Assembly (NCBI RefSeq): GCF_029457495.1
Contig: NZ_CP120361.1
Span: 1 to 64,000 of the forward strand
Origin: Chelativorans sp. AA-79
Lineage (GTDB): Bacteria > Pseudomonadota > Alphaproteobacteria > Rhizobiales > Rhizobiaceae
Length of the DNA stretch: 64,000 nucleotides
Direction: 5' to 3'
Shown: positions 10,087 to 19,593 of the stretch, piece after piece
Layout of the letters: each line of letters begins with the position of its first letter
Position numbering within the stretch: position 1 is the first letter of the stretch
Notes under the pieces: model-generated
Seen by the model: the letters and a program-made list of their open reading frames with translations, nothing else
What the model was told of the DNA's origin: nothing
The model's database searches: none
Translations under genes and position numbers: made by a program

Positions 10087-11721
10087 ATGTGCGCCTATGA
10101 ACATGCCTTGGATGCGCTGCGGCGGCACCGCCGGGAGAACGAGGATTTCGACCTGCGCGCGGCCTTTGCTGCCGATCCCGACCGCTTCTCCCGCTATTCG
10201 CTTTCGCTCGGCGATCTGCTCCTCGATTTCTCCAAATGTGCTGTGACCGACGAGACGTTGGCGTGCCTGGAAGACCTCGCCGATGCCGCCGCCGTTGCCG
10301 AGCGGCGCGACATGATGTTTTCAGGCGCGCACATCAATGTGACCGAGAACCGGGCGGTACTCCACACCGCGCTGCGCAGTGATCCCGGCCGGCCTGTCTT
10401 GCTCGACGGCAAGAATGTGATGCCAGATGTGGAGGACGTTCTTTCCGCCATGAGCCGCTTTGCCGAAGGCATCCGCGCCGGCGGGATCAGGGGTGCGACA
10501 GGCCGGACATTCACCGACGTGGTGAATATCGGCATCGGGGGGTCTGATCTCGGGCCAGTGATGGCGACGCTGGCGCTCGCACCCTATCACGACGGGCCGC
10601 GGCTCCACTACGTCTCCAACGTGGACGGCGCGCACATTCACGACACGCTGAAGGCGCTCGATCCCGAGACCACGCTCTTTATCATCGCCTCGAAGACGTT
10701 CACAACCATAGAAACCATGACCAATGCCGCCACGGCCCGCGCGTGGATCGCGGAAAGGGCGGGCGAGGACGCTGTGGGCGCGCATTTCGCCGCGGTCTCA
10801 ACCGCGTTGGAAAAGGTGGCGGCTTTCGGCATCGGCGAGGAGCGCGTCTTCGGATTCTGGGACTGGGTGGGCGGCCGCTACTCCCTCTGGTCCGCCATCG
10901 GCCTGCCGATCATGATCGCGGTGGGGCCAGAGAGCTTCCGGCGCTTCCTGGCTGGCGCGGAGGCGATGGACCGGCATTTCCGCGAGACGCCGATGCGCGA
11001 GAACATGGCGATGATGCTCGGCCTTGTCGGTTTCTGGCATCGCGTCATCTGCGGCTATCCGGCCCGCGCCGTGATTCCCTATGATCAGCGGCTCGCCCGG
11101 CTGCCCGCCTATCTGCAGCAGCTCGATATGGAATCCAACGGCAAGCGGGTGATGCTCGACGGCAGCCCCGCCGCCACGCCCACGGGGCCGCTTGTCTGGG
11201 GCGAGCCCGGCACCAACGGCCAGCACGCATTCTTCCAACTCCTGCATCAGGGCACCGACATCATTCCGGTCGAGTTCATTCTCGCGGCGAACGGGCATGA
11301 GCCGGAGCTGAAGCACCATCATGATCTGCTCATCGCCAACTGCCTAGCGCAGTCCGAAGCGCTGATGCGGGGCCGCACGCTGGAAGAGGCGAAAGCCCAG
11401 CTTCTGGCGAAAGGCATCAGTGAGGCCGAGGCGGCGAAGCTCGCGCCGCACCGCTTCTTTCCGGGTAACCGGCCGTCGCTCACGATCCTCTATGAAAAGC
11501 TCGATCCCTTCGCGCTCGGCCGCCTGATTGCGCTTTATGAGCACCGTGTCTTCGTCGAGGCTGCACTCTTTCGCATCAATGCCTTCGACCAGTGGGGCGT
11601 CGAACTCGGCAAGGAGCTTGCCACCGAGCTCCTGCCGGTGGTCGAGGGCAAGGAGGACGCATCCAGCCGCGACGCCTCCACGGCGGGCCTGGTTGCGCGG
11701 ATCGCGCAGTTGAGGGAGTGA
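10087..11721 (+). CDS. pgi: Glucose-6-phosphate isomerase
   Basis: Interconverts glucose 6-phosphate and fructose 6-phosphate. Family signatures are [13 protein letters not shown], the catalytic glutamate in LDMESNGK (Glu349), and [12 protein letters not shown]. The true start [11 protein letters not shown] follows AGAAGGAGA at good spacing, although the frame is open far upstream across the MocR gene. Length is 544 residues, typical for the family. It is divergent from the MocR regulator and convergent with the acyl-CoA ligase gene. Confidence 0.97.
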   Translation: MCAYEHALDALRRHRRENEDFDLRAAFAADPDRFSRYSLSLGDLLLDFSKCAVTDETLACLEDLADAAAVAERRDMMFSGAHINVTENRAVLHTALRSDPGRPVLLDGKNVMPDVEDVLSAMSRFAEGIRAGGIRGATGRTFTDVVNIGIGGSDLGPVMATLALAPYHDGPRLHYVSNVDGAHIHDTLKALDPETTLFIIASKTFTTIETMTNAATARAWIAERAGEDAVGAHFAAVSTALEKVAAFGIGEERVFGFWDWVGGRYSLWSAIGLPIMIAVGPESFRRFLAGAEAMDRHFRETPMRENMAMMLGLVGFWHRVICGYPARAVIPYDQRLARLPAYLQQLDMESNGKRVMLDGSPAATPTGPLVWGEPGTNGQHAFFQLLHQGTDIIPVEFILAANGHEPELKHHHDLLIANCLAQSEALMRGRTLEEAKAQLLAKGISEAEAAKLAPHRFFPGNRPSLTILYEKLDPFALGRLIALYEHRVFVEAALFRINAFDQWGVELGKELATELLPVVEGKEDASSRDASTAGLVARIAQLRE

Positions 11722-11750
11722 ACTCAACATCCAGGCCGCCCATGGAGAGA

Positions 11751-11794
11751 GCCATCCCGGCTCTGCGCGGCTATGGCCGCTTGGCCGGGATGGC
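11751..11794. terminator. Hairpin between convergent pgi and acyl-CoA ligase genes
   Basis: An 11-base perfect inverted repeat (GCCATCCCGGC and GCCGGGATGGC) encloses a second perfect stem (GCGGC-TATG-GCCGC). It sits in the 96-base gap between two convergent genes, where a bidirectional terminator is expected. There is no T tract on either side, so termination by this hairpin alone is uncertain. Confidence 0.45.
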
Positions 11795-11817
11795 GATGAC
11801 GTTGCGAGCTCGCGCCC

Positions 11818-14127
11818 CTACCTCAACTCGCGCCGCAGGATCTTGCCAACATTCGTCTTGGGCAGTTCGCTGCGGAACTCCACATGTTTCGGCCGCTTGT
11901 AGCCGGTGAGGTTCTCGCGGCAGTAATCGAGGATTTGCTTTTCCGTAAGGGCCGGGTCCTTCTTCACCACGAACACCTTCGGCGCCTCGCCGGAATGCTC
12001 GTCCGGCACGCCGACGGCTGCGACTTCGAGCACGCCTGGATGGTGCGCGAGCACGTCCTCAATCTCGTTGGGATAGACGTTGAAGCCGGAGACGAGGATC
12101 ATGTCCTTCTTGCGGTCGACGATCCTGATATGCCCCGTTTCGTCCATGATGCCCATATCGCCGGTCTTCAAGAACCCGTCGGGCATGATCGCCTTGGCGG
12201 TTTCCTCCGGCTGGTTCCAATAGCCGGCCATCACCTGCGGACCTCGAATGCAGATCTCGCCCACTTCACCAAGCTTGACGTCGCGCCCGTGATCGTCGCG
12301 GATCGTCACGTCCGTGGAAGGCAGAGGCAGCCCGATGGTTCCAGTGAACTCGTTGCGGTCCAGCCGGTTGATCGTCGCCACGGGCGAGGTCTCGGACAGT
12401 CCGTAGCCCTCCGAGATCGTCTGGCCGGTGAGTTTCTTCCAGCGCTCGGCGACCGAGCGTTGCACGGCCATGCCGCCGCCCAGCGTGAAGTCGAGATGCT
12501 TGAAGTCGAGCTTCTGGAAATCCGCGTTGTTGAGCAGCGCGTTGAACAGCGTGTTGAGGCCGACGAAGACGTTGAACTCGTACTTACCGAGTTCCTTGAC
12601 CAGCGCCGGCAAGTCGCGTGGATTGGTGATGAGAATGTTCTGCGCGCCGAGCTTCACGCCCGTCATGGCGTTCACCGTCATCGCATAGATGTGGTACAGC
12701 GGCAGCACGCAGATGAAGACCGGCCGCTCCGGCTGCTTCCGGCCGCTAAGATAGGCGGTCTGCAGCCAGATTTCGCTCTGAATCACGTTGGCGAGCACAT
12801 TGCGGTGAAGCAGCATGGCGCCCTTCGCCACGCCCGTCGTGCCCCCCGTATATTGCAGGAAGGCCAGGTCGTCGAGCGCGACCTCCGGCGGCGAGAAGCG
12901 GGCGCCCGCACCCTCGCGCAAAGCCTGGCGGAAGGGCACATGGCCCGGCAGCTCCCACGCGGGCACGAGCTTCTTCACCCGGCGTACCACCAGGTTCACG
13001 ACGTGCCCCTTGAGCCCCAGCATGTCGCCCATGGTTGCGACCACCACGTGCTTGACGTCGGTCTTGCCGATGGACGCCTGCACGGTCTTGGCGAAGTTCT
13101 CCAGGATCACGATCGCTTCCGCGCCGGAATCCCTGAGCTGATGCTCCAGCTCGCGGGGCGTGTAGAGTGGGTTCACATTGACGACCACATAGCCCGCGCG
13201 CAGCACCGCCATCATCACGACCGGATACTGCAGCAGGTTGGGCATCATGACCGCCACGCGCGCACCCTTCTGGAGGCCTTTCGATTGCAGGTAGGCCGCG
13301 AAGTCCCTGGAGGCCTTCTCCAGTTCGGTGAAGCTGATCGTCTTGCCCATGCAGGTGAAGGCAGGCCGGTCGCCGAACGTGCGACAGGCCTCCAGCAGCA
13401 TGTCCGGCAGCGAGCTGTGCTGGAATGCGCCGATCTCGGTGGGAATGCCCTCGGGATAGCTCGTGAGCCAAGGCTTTTCCATCGCGCCGGCCGGGGATTT
13501 GGCTGCAGTTTTCCTCGAGGTCGTCTTGGCCGAGGTAGAGGCCGCGCGCGTCTTCCGTGTGGACTTTTGCCCTGCAGGGCTTCTCGCCTCCGCAGCGGCG
13601 ATCGATTCCACGCTGCTCTTCGTCGTCCCACGTGCGGCCTTCTTCCCGGTGCTGGCCCTTGCGCCCGCAGCTTTGGCGGAGGCGGCCATTTTGGCCTCCG
13701 CGGGGTTCTCGGCGGGGGATCGTGCGGTGGCGGTCTTGGAAGAGGATCTAGTCGCGCGTTTGCTGGCCGGCTTTGTCGAAGCCGCCGCTGCCGCTTCCTT
13801 GCTTCCGTCTTTGGCTGCTCTGCTCCTGGAACCCGCCGTGCCGCTCGTTTGGGCCTTGGCGGCCGCTCCTCGTGTAGCGGTGGTGGAGGATGGCTTCTTC
13901 CGTGCGGTTTTTGCGCCTTGCCCTGCCTCCGCTGTGGTTGCCTTCACCGCCGGGTTACCGGCTGTTGTCTTTGCCTTGGCGCTGCCCGACGCATCTTTTG
14001 CGGTGCGCGATCTGCTCTTTGCTTCTGCTTTTCCTGCGGGTTTGGCGGAGCTCTTTCGGGTGTTTTCGGCGGTCGCGTCTGCAATGCCGGTCGCCTTTTC
14101 CTTGTCGCTGCTGCTGGTTCTCGCCAA
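11818..14127 (-). CDS. fadD: Long-chain fatty acid-CoA ligase with a basic, disordered N-terminal extension
   Basis: ANL-superfamily enzyme that activates fatty acids to acyl-AMP and then acyl-CoA. The catalytic core starts at MEKPWLTSYPEGIPTE (residue 216) and runs 554 residues, the usual FadD length, with the AMP-binding motif YTGGTTGVAKGA near 425-436. Residues 1-215 are low-complexity Ala, Lys, Ser, Thr and Arg, resembling histone H1 tails, with no predicted fold. The long form starts at TTG behind a strong GGGAGGGAAAG site, whereas the internal ATG at 13482 has no such site, so the extension appears genuinely translated. The extension's role is unknown; DNA, membrane or polyester-granule association are possibilities only. 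Confidence 0.88.
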   Translation of the reverse strand: MARTSSSDKEKATGIADATAENTRKSSAKPAGKAEAKSRSRTAKDASGSAKAKTTAGNPAVKATTAEAGQGAKTARKKPSSTTATRGAAAKAQTSGTAGSRSRAAKDGSKEAAAAASTKPASKRATRSSSKTATARSPAENPAEAKMAASAKAAGARASTGKKAARGTTKSSVESIAAAEARSPAGQKSTRKTRAASTSAKTTSRKTAAKSPAGAMEKPWLTSYPEGIPTEIGAFQHSSLPDMLLEACRTFGDRPAFTCMGKTISFTELEKASRDFAAYLQSKGLQKGARVAVMMPNLLQYPVVMMAVLRAGYVVVNVNPLYTPRELEHQLRDSGAEAIVILENFAKTVQASIGKTDVKHVVVATMGDMLGLKGHVVNLVVRRVKKLVPAWELPGHVPFRQALREGAGARFSPPEVALDDLAFLQYTGGTTGVAKGAMLLHRNVLANVIQSEIWLQTAYLSGRKQPERPVFICVLPLYHIYAMTVNAMTGVKLGAQNILITNPRDLPALVKELGKYEFNVFVGLNTLFNALLNNADFQKLDFKHLDFTLGGGMAVQRSVAERWKKLTGQTISEGYGLSETSPVATINRLDRNEFTGTIGLPLPSTDVTIRDDHGRDVKLGEVGEICIRGPQVMAGYWNQPEETAKAIMPDGFLKTGDMGIMDETGHIRIVDRKKDMILVSGFNVYPNEIEDVLAHHPGVLEVAAVGVPDEHSGEAPKVFVVKKDPALTEKQILDYCRENLTGYKRPKHVEFRSELPKTNVGKILRRELR

Positions 14128-14257
14128 CTTTCCCTCCCTTGGAACGCCCGTGGTTTTTGTCTGTGCTTGGGCTGCCGTGATCGCAAACCGTCAGACGGAT
14201 CCTCCGGCGCTTGTCCGCCTCACATTACGGCGACAGCATCCGGCCGGGCAAGGGCCC

Positions 14258-14809
14258 CTACTGACCGTATCCCTTGTGGCCCTCGAGAAAAGCCAGTTCT
14301 TCTTCGGAGCTTGTGCGGCCGAGCGCGCGGTTCCTGTGCGGAAACCGGCCGAAGCGATCGATGATGTCCCGGTGATCGATGGCGTATCGCAGCGCCTCCT
14401 CGTTGCCGAGCGCCTTGAACAGCATGACCGCGTGCTCCTGGTCGGCCGAGACCTCCGAATGCATGAACGGCATGTAGAGGAACTGCCTGTGCTCCGGCAG
14501 CATGTCGTCGTCGAGCTTCCCGTCTACGGCCTCACGCGCGATGTGCAGCGCAAGGTCGTCGGTCGAGAACGCGTTCGCCGTCCCGCGATAGATGTTGCGG
14601 GGAAACTGGTCGAAGAGGATGATCGCAGCGAGTGCCGCCCGCGGGTCTTCCGTCAGACCCGCCGGGAGATTTGCTGCGAGTTGCTGATGCAGCTTCGAGA
14701 AGCGGCGGCGGATGGATTCGTCCAGCTCCTTGGAACTGGCGAACCAGCCTTTCTGCCCCACCTCGTCGAACCAGAACGAAAGGATGTCTTCGATCCACTG
14801 ATCGGTCAT
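14258..14809 (-). CDS. DUF924 family protein
   Basis: 183-residue all-helical protein of the DUF924 family, beginning MTDQWIEDILSFWFDEVGQKGWF. Recognisable segments are LAAIILFDQFPRNIYRGTA and the C-terminal GRFPHRNRALGR. The family is tetratricopeptide-like and has no established biochemical role. The start is set by GGGAGC seven bases upstream; an open frame continues for 37 codons beyond it. It lies 130 bases upstream of the acyl-CoA ligase on the same strand and is divergent from dppA. Confidence 0.88.
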   Translation of the reverse strand: MTDQWIEDILSFWFDEVGQKGWFASSKELDESIRRRFSKLHQQLAANLPAGLTEDPRAALAAIILFDQFPRNIYRGTANAFSTDDLALHIAREAVDGKLDDDMLPEHRQFLYMPFMHSEVSADQEHAVMLFKALGNEEALRYAIDHRDIIDRFGRFPHRNRALGRTSSEEELAFLEGHKGYGQ

Positions 14810-15037
14810 GAACTGCTCCCGGTATGGTTGTTGGCGTTGTGAGGCCTGACACCACCAATGTGGTGACGGGTTGTATCGAATGTCCACTTCAATTTCCTTC
14901 GCAGATCGAAATTTGCGCAAGGCGACGATTTGTAGGGAGCTGTTGCACGGGGAGTTTCCCTGACGGAAGAACTTTGCTTATATGCGCGCTCAAGAGCCCA
15001 TGGGAACGGCTCGAAATAACACTCTGGGAGAACCCAA

Positions 15038-16633
15038 ATGAAAACCAAGATGATGTTCGCGGCCGCCCTTCTGGCCGCCACGACGCTGAGCGGCGCGGCG
15101 GGCGCGAAGACCTTCGTCTATTGCTCCGAAGGCTCGCCCGAGGGCTTCGATCCCGGCCTCTACACGGCCGGAACGACCTTCGACGCAGCCGCCCACACAG
15201 TCTACAACCGCCTGCTCGAATTCAAGCCGGGCACGACAGAGACCGTCCCCGGGCTCGCCGAAAGCTGGGAAATTTCCGACGACGGCCTGCAGTACACCTT
15301 CAAGCTGCGCCCTGGCGTGAAATTCCAGACCACGGACTTCTTCACGCCTTCCCGTGACCTCAACGCCGACGACGTGATCTTCTCCTACGACCGGCAGTGG
15401 AAGAGCGATCACCCCTGGAATCAGTATGTCGCCGGCGCCTCTTGGGAATATTTCAACGGAATGGGATTCCCGGATCTCATCGAGAATATCGAGAAAGTGG
15501 ATGACCTGACCGTCCGCTTCACGCTCAAGAACCCGGAAGCGCCCTTCCTCGCCAACGTGGCCATGCCCTTCGCCTCGATCATGTCGAAGGAGTATGCGGA
15601 CAAGCTTGAAGCCGATGGTCAGATGCAGATGCTGAACCAGCAGCCGCTCGGGACCGGCCCCTTCGAGTTTGTCGCCTATCAGCCCGATGCCGTCATCCGC
15701 TATCGCGCCCATGATGCCTACTGGAACGGCGAGCAGAAGATCGACGACCTCGTCTTCGCCATCACCCCGGATGCCTCGGTGCGTTACCAGAAGCTCAAGG
15801 CTGGCGAATGCCACCTGATGCCTTATCCGAACGCGGCCGATGTCGCCGAGATGAAGGCCGATCCGAACCTGAAGGTGATGGAACAGGAAGGCCTCAACGT
15901 CGCCTATCTTGCCTACAACACGACGCAGCCCCCCTTCGATAAAGTGGAGGTGCGCAAGGCGCTCAATATGGCGATCAACAAGCAGGCGATCATTGATGCG
16001 GTGTTCCAGGGCATGGCAACGCCCGCCAAGAACCCGATCCCGCCGACGATGTGGTCCTACAACGACGCCATCGAGGACGATCCCTACGATCCCGAGGCGG
16101 CGAAGAAGATGCTCGAGGAAGCGGGCGTTACCAACCTTTCCATGAAGGTGTGGGCGATGCCGGTGAGCCGGCCCTACATGCTCAACGCCCGCCGCGCTGC
16201 CGAACTTATCCAGTCCGACTTTGCAAAGGTCGGCGTCGATGTCGAGATCGTAACCTATGAGTGGGCCGAATATCTGGACAGGTCGAAGGAGAAGGATCGC
16301 GACGGGGCCGTGATGCTCGGCTGGACCGGTGACAACGGCGATCCGGACAACTTCCTCCACACGCTGCTCGGCTGTGACGCTGTCGGCGGCAACAACCGCG
16401 CCCAGTGGTGCAACGAGGAGTTCAACAACCTCGTCATGGAAGCCAAGCAGGCTTCCGACCGCGATGTGCGCACCCAGCTTTACGAAGAGGCGCAGGTGGT
16501 CTTCAAGCGCGAGGCTCCCTGGGCGACGCTCGACCACTCGCTGTCGATCGTGCCGATGCGCAAGGAAGTTCAGGGGTTCGTGCAGAGCCCGCTCGGCGAT
16601 TTCGCCTTCGAAGGCGTTGACCTCGCCGAATAA
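15038..16633 (+). CDS. dppA: Dipeptide ABC transporter periplasmic substrate-binding protein
   Basis: Periplasmic solute-binding protein of the peptide/nickel family. A signal peptide MKTKMMFAAALLAATTLSGA with likely cleavage after Ala23 precedes KTFVYCSEGSPEGFDP, which closely matches E. coli DppA. Other DppA-like segments are RELNADDVIFSYDRQ-type, LGTGPFEFVAY and GWTGDNGDPDNF. It delivers dipeptides, and in some bacteria haem or 5-aminolevulinate, to the DppBC permease. Length is 531 residues; GGGAG precedes the ATG. A terminator-like hairpin follows, consistent with dppA being made in excess of the membrane genes. Confidence 0.95.
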   Translation: MKTKMMFAAALLAATTLSGAAGAKTFVYCSEGSPEGFDPGLYTAGTTFDAAAHTVYNRLLEFKPGTTETVPGLAESWEISDDGLQYTFKLRPGVKFQTTDFFTPSRDLNADDVIFSYDRQWKSDHPWNQYVAGASWEYFNGMGFPDLIENIEKVDDLTVRFTLKNPEAPFLANVAMPFASIMSKEYADKLEADGQMQMLNQQPLGTGPFEFVAYQPDAVIRYRAHDAYWNGEQKIDDLVFAITPDASVRYQKLKAGECHLMPYPNAADVAEMKADPNLKVMEQEGLNVAYLAYNTTQPPFDKVEVRKALNMAINKQAIIDAVFQGMATPAKNPIPPTMWSYNDAIEDDPYDPEAAKKMLEEAGVTNLSMKVWAMPVSRPYMLNARRAAELIQSDFAKVGVDVEIVTYEWAEYLDRSKEKDRDGAVMLGWTGDNGDPDNFLHTLLGCDAVGGNNRAQWCNEEFNNLVMEAKQASDRDVRTQLYEEAQVVFKREAPWATLDHSLSIVPMRKEVQGFVQSPLGDFAFEGVDLAE

Positions 16634-16659
16634 GCTTCTAATACGAGATAAATCGGGAG

Positions 16660-16687
16660 GCGCGCCGGGAAACCGGCGCGCTTCTTT
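16660..16687 (+). terminator. Intra-operon terminator or attenuator between dppA and dppB
   Basis: A nine-base perfect GC-rich stem (GCGCGCCGG and CCGGCGCGC) closes a GAAA tetraloop and is followed by TTCTTTT. It lies 27 bases after dppA and 111 bases before dppB. Partial termination here would raise dppA transcripts relative to dppBCDF; the hairpin may also protect the dppA mRNA 3' end. Confidence 0.8.
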
Positions 16688-16797
16688 TCGGTTTTGAGTA
16701 ACAAATAGCCCGTTTCGGGCTTTGGGGGCTTGGGGCGGCGTCGCCTTTGCGATCGCTGCTCACGGCCGTGGGTTCAGACTAGGAGATCGAAAGCGTT

Positions 16798-17802
16798 ATG
16801 TTCCGGTTCCTGCTCCGGCGGCTTGCGGTTCTCATCCCGACCTTCATAGGCGTTTCCATCATCGCCTTCGCCTTCATCCGTGTTTTGCCGGGCGATCCGG
16901 TGATGCTGATGTCCGGTGAAAGGGTGATGTCGCCCGAGCGCCATGAGGCGCTGACACGGGAATTGGGGTTCGACCGTCCGCTCTGGATTCAATATGTCGA
17001 CTATATCGGCGGGGTCGTCACCGGCGATTTCGGCAACTCCATCGTGACGAAAAGGCCGGTGCTGGACGATTTCCTCGCCCTCTTCCCGGCCACACTGGAG
17101 CTTTCGCTCTGCGCCATCGTCCTTGCGATCATACTCGGCGTGCCGTTGGGGGTGCTCGCGGCTGTCAGGCGCGGTTCGTGGCTGGATCAGTCGGTGATGG
17201 GCTTTGCGCTGGTGGGCTATTCCATGCCGATCTTCTGGTGGGGGCTTCTGCTCATCATCTTCTTCTCCGGCGTTCTGCAATGGACGCCGGTATCGGGGCG
17301 GATTTCTCTTCTTTACTTCTTCCCGCCGGTGACGGGCTTCATGCTGATCGACAGCCTTCTTTCAGGGCAGGACGGTGCCTTTCTGTCGGCTTTGTCGCAT
17401 CTCATCCTGCCGACAGTCGTTCTCGCCACCATCCCCCTTGCCGTCATCGCGCGGCAGACGCGCTCAGCCATGCTCGAGGTGCTGGGCGAGGACTATGTGC
17501 GCACGGCGCGTGCAAAGGGGCTTCCGCCGCGCCGCATCGTCGGCCTGCACGCGCTGCGCAACGCGCTGATCCCCGTGGTCACCACGATCGGTCTGCAGGT
17601 GGGAGTCCTGATGGCGGGCGCTATTCTTACAGAGACCATTTTCTCCTGGCCGGGCATCGGCAAATGGATGGTGGACAGCGTTTTCCGGCGCGACTACGCG
17701 GTGGTGCAAGGCGGGCTGCTTCTGATCGCCGGCATCATCATGGTCGTGAACCTGATCGTGGATGTGCTCTACGGTCTCATCAATCCGAGGATCAGGCACT
17801 GA
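16798..17802 (+). CDS. dppB: Dipeptide ABC transporter permease DppB
   Basis: Inner-membrane permease, 334 residues, with the MFRFLLRRLAVLIPTFIGVS N-terminal segment typical of DppB/OppB and six hydrophobic spans. The EAA-loop region (EDYVRTARAKGLPPRRIVGLHALRNA in part) that contacts the ATPases is present. An AGGAGA site lies ten bases before the ATG. It is the first gene after the hairpin and is followed directly by dppC, one base after its stop. Confidence 0.95.
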   Translation: MFRFLLRRLAVLIPTFIGVSIIAFAFIRVLPGDPVMLMSGERVMSPERHEALTRELGFDRPLWIQYVDYIGGVVTGDFGNSIVTKRPVLDDFLALFPATLELSLCAIVLAIILGVPLGVLAAVRRGSWLDQSVMGFALVGYSMPIFWWGLLLIIFFSGVLQWTPVSGRISLLYFFPPVTGFMLIDSLLSGQDGAFLSALSHLILPTVVLATIPLAVIARQTRSAMLEVLGEDYVRTARAKGLPPRRIVGLHALRNALIPVVTTIGLQVGVLMAGAILTETIFSWPGIGKWMVDSVFRRDYAVVQGGLLLIAGIIMVVNLIVDVLYGLINPRIRH

Positions 17803-17803
17803 C

Positions 17804-18736
17804 ATGGCTACGAATGTGAAAGACGCCGATGCGGCAATCGGCCTGGAAGGCGGTCCGAGCGTGGCCGCGACCCGCCGCGCGATGCTGGCCGAGTTCTGGT
17901 ATTATTTCCGTCAGAACCGCGGCGCCCTGCTGGGGCTCTGGGTTTTCCTTTTCATTGCGGTCGTCGCCGTTCTGGCGCCGGTCATAGCCCCTCATGATCC
18001 GACCGCGCAGGTGCGCGGCGCCTTCCTTGTGCCCCCGGTCTGGGAGGAAGGCGGCAGCTGGAAGTACGTATTGGGTACCGATGCCGTGGGCCGCGACATC
18101 CTCTCGCGTCTCATATACGGCGCGCGCTTCTCGCTCTTCATCGGCGTCGTCGTGGTGACGATCGCCGTTACGGTGGGCGTCATCGTCGGCTTGATCGCCG
18201 GCTATTTCCGCGGCGCGGTGGACACCGTCATCATGCGGCTCATGGACATCATCCTCGCCTTCCCGTCACTGCTTCTGGCGCTGGTGCTGGTGGCGGTGCT
18301 GGGACCTGGCCTGATGAACGCCATGATCGCGATCGCACTGGTGCTTCAGCCACACTTTGTCCGGCTCACACGCGCCGCCGTAATGGCCGAAAAAAGCAGG
18401 GATTACGTGACGGCCGCCCGGGTCGCGGGGGCAGGCAACATACGGTTGATGTTCAAGACCATCCTGCCCAATTGCACGGCACCGCTGATCGTTCAGGCCA
18501 CGCTGTCCTTCTCCAACGCCATCCTGGATGCGGCCGCTCTCGGCTTCCTCGGCATGGGCGCGCAGCCGCCCACGCCCGAATGGGGCACGATGCTGGCGGA
18601 GGCGCGCGAGTTTATCCTGCGTGCCTGGTGGGTGGTCACCTTCCCGGGCCTTGCCATCCTCGTCACCGTGCTCGCCATCAATCTCATGGGCGATGGTCTG
18701 CGTGACGCGCTCGATCCAAAACTGAAGAGGTCGTGA
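17804..18736 (+). CDS. dppC: Dipeptide ABC transporter permease DppC
   Basis: Second permease subunit, 310 residues. A cytoplasmic N-terminus precedes the first membrane span LLGLWVFLFIAVVAVLAPVI, followed by the OppC-type segment LGTDAVGRDILSRLIYGARF and an EAA loop. The start MATNVKDADAAIG lies one base after the dppB stop and is preferred over an in-frame start inside dppB. Its stop overlaps the dppD start, so dppBCD are translationally coupled. Confidence 0.95.
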   Translation: MATNVKDADAAIGLEGGPSVAATRRAMLAEFWYYFRQNRGALLGLWVFLFIAVVAVLAPVIAPHDPTAQVRGAFLVPPVWEEGGSWKYVLGTDAVGRDILSRLIYGARFSLFIGVVVVTIAVTVGVIVGLIAGYFRGAVDTVIMRLMDIILAFPSLLLALVLVAVLGPGLMNAMIAIALVLQPHFVRLTRAAVMAEKSRDYVTAARVAGAGNIRLMFKTILPNCTAPLIVQATLSFSNAILDAAALGFLGMGAQPPTPEWGTMLAEAREFILRAWWVVTFPGLAILVTVLAINLMGDGLRDALDPKLKRS

Positions 18737-19593
18737 GCATGGCTCTGCTCGAGATCGAAAACCTCACCGTCGAATTCGAAACCGCCGGCGGCACGCTGCG
18801 CGCCGTGGACGGCATTTCGCTCTCCGTGGAAGAGGGTGAAGTTCTGGCCATCGTGGGCGAGTCGGGTTCCGGCAAGTCTGTTTCCATGCTGGCCGTCATG
18901 GGGCTCCTGCCCTGGACGGCCACGGTCACGGCCGACCGCATAACCTTCCAGGGGCGCGATATCCTCAATCTCGCGCCGGCGGACCGCCGGCGCATCGTCG
19001 GCAAGGACATCGCCATGATTTTCCAGGAGCCGATCGCCAGCCTCAATCCCTGTTTCACGATCGGCTTCCAGATCGAGGAGATGCTGAAGACGCACACGGA
19101 TCTCGGCCGCTCGGCGCGGCGCCAGCGCACGATCGAGCTCCTGAGGTCCGTAGGCATCCCGGATTCCGAAGACCGGCTGAAATCGTTCCCGCATCAAATG
19201 TCCGGCGGCCAGTGCCAGCGTGTCATGATCGCCATGGCGCTTGCCTGCGATCCAAAGCTGCTGATCGCCGACGAGCCGACGACCGCACTCGACGTGACGA
19301 TCCAGAAGCAGATTCTCGATCTCCTCATGGACCTGCAGGCCAGGACAGGCATGGGAATGATCCTCATCACCCACGACATGGGCGTGGTGGCGGAGACTGC
19401 CGACCGGGTCGTCGTGCAATACAAGGGCCGCAAGATGGAGGAAGCCGATGTGCTTTCCCTCTTCGTCGAGCCGAAGCACCGCTACACCAAGGCGCTGCTT
19501 TCCGCCTTGCCGGAGAATGCGGTCGGCGACCGCCTGCCGACGGTGGCCGATTTCGCATTGGAAGACACGCCTTATACGGGAGCTGCCTCATGA
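18733..19593 (+). CDS. dppD: Dipeptide ABC transporter ATPase DppD
   Basis: Nucleotide-binding subunit. Walker A GESGSGKS is at residues 42-49, the signature is [14 protein letters not shown], and Walker B is [12 protein letters not shown]. The start is GTG overlapping the dppC stop, or ATG two codons later. At 286 residues it is shorter than typical DppD (about 325): it ends soon after the [16 protein letters not shown] segment and lacks the Cys-rich C-terminal tail found in many oligopeptide ATPases. No frameshift is evident, so the short form seems natural. Confidence 0.93.
   Translation: MSMALLEIENLTVEFETAGGTLRAVDGISLSVEEGEVLAIVGESGSGKSVSMLAVMGLLPWTATVTADRITFQGRDILNLAPADRRRIVGKDIAMIFQEPIASLNPCFTIGFQIEEMLKTHTDLGRSARRQRTIELLRSVGIPDSEDRLKSFPHQMSGGQCQRVMIAMALACDPKLLIADEPTTALDVTIQKQILDLLMDLQARTGMGMILITHDMGVVAETADRVVVQYKGRKMEEADVLSLFVEPKHRYTKALLSALPENAVGDRLPTVADFALEDTPYTGAAS

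Noticed and set aside
11884-14364. 826-residue plus-strand open frame opposite the acyl-CoA ligase
   Set aside because: It is the antisense of a strongly supported gene, with His- and Arg-rich shadow composition.
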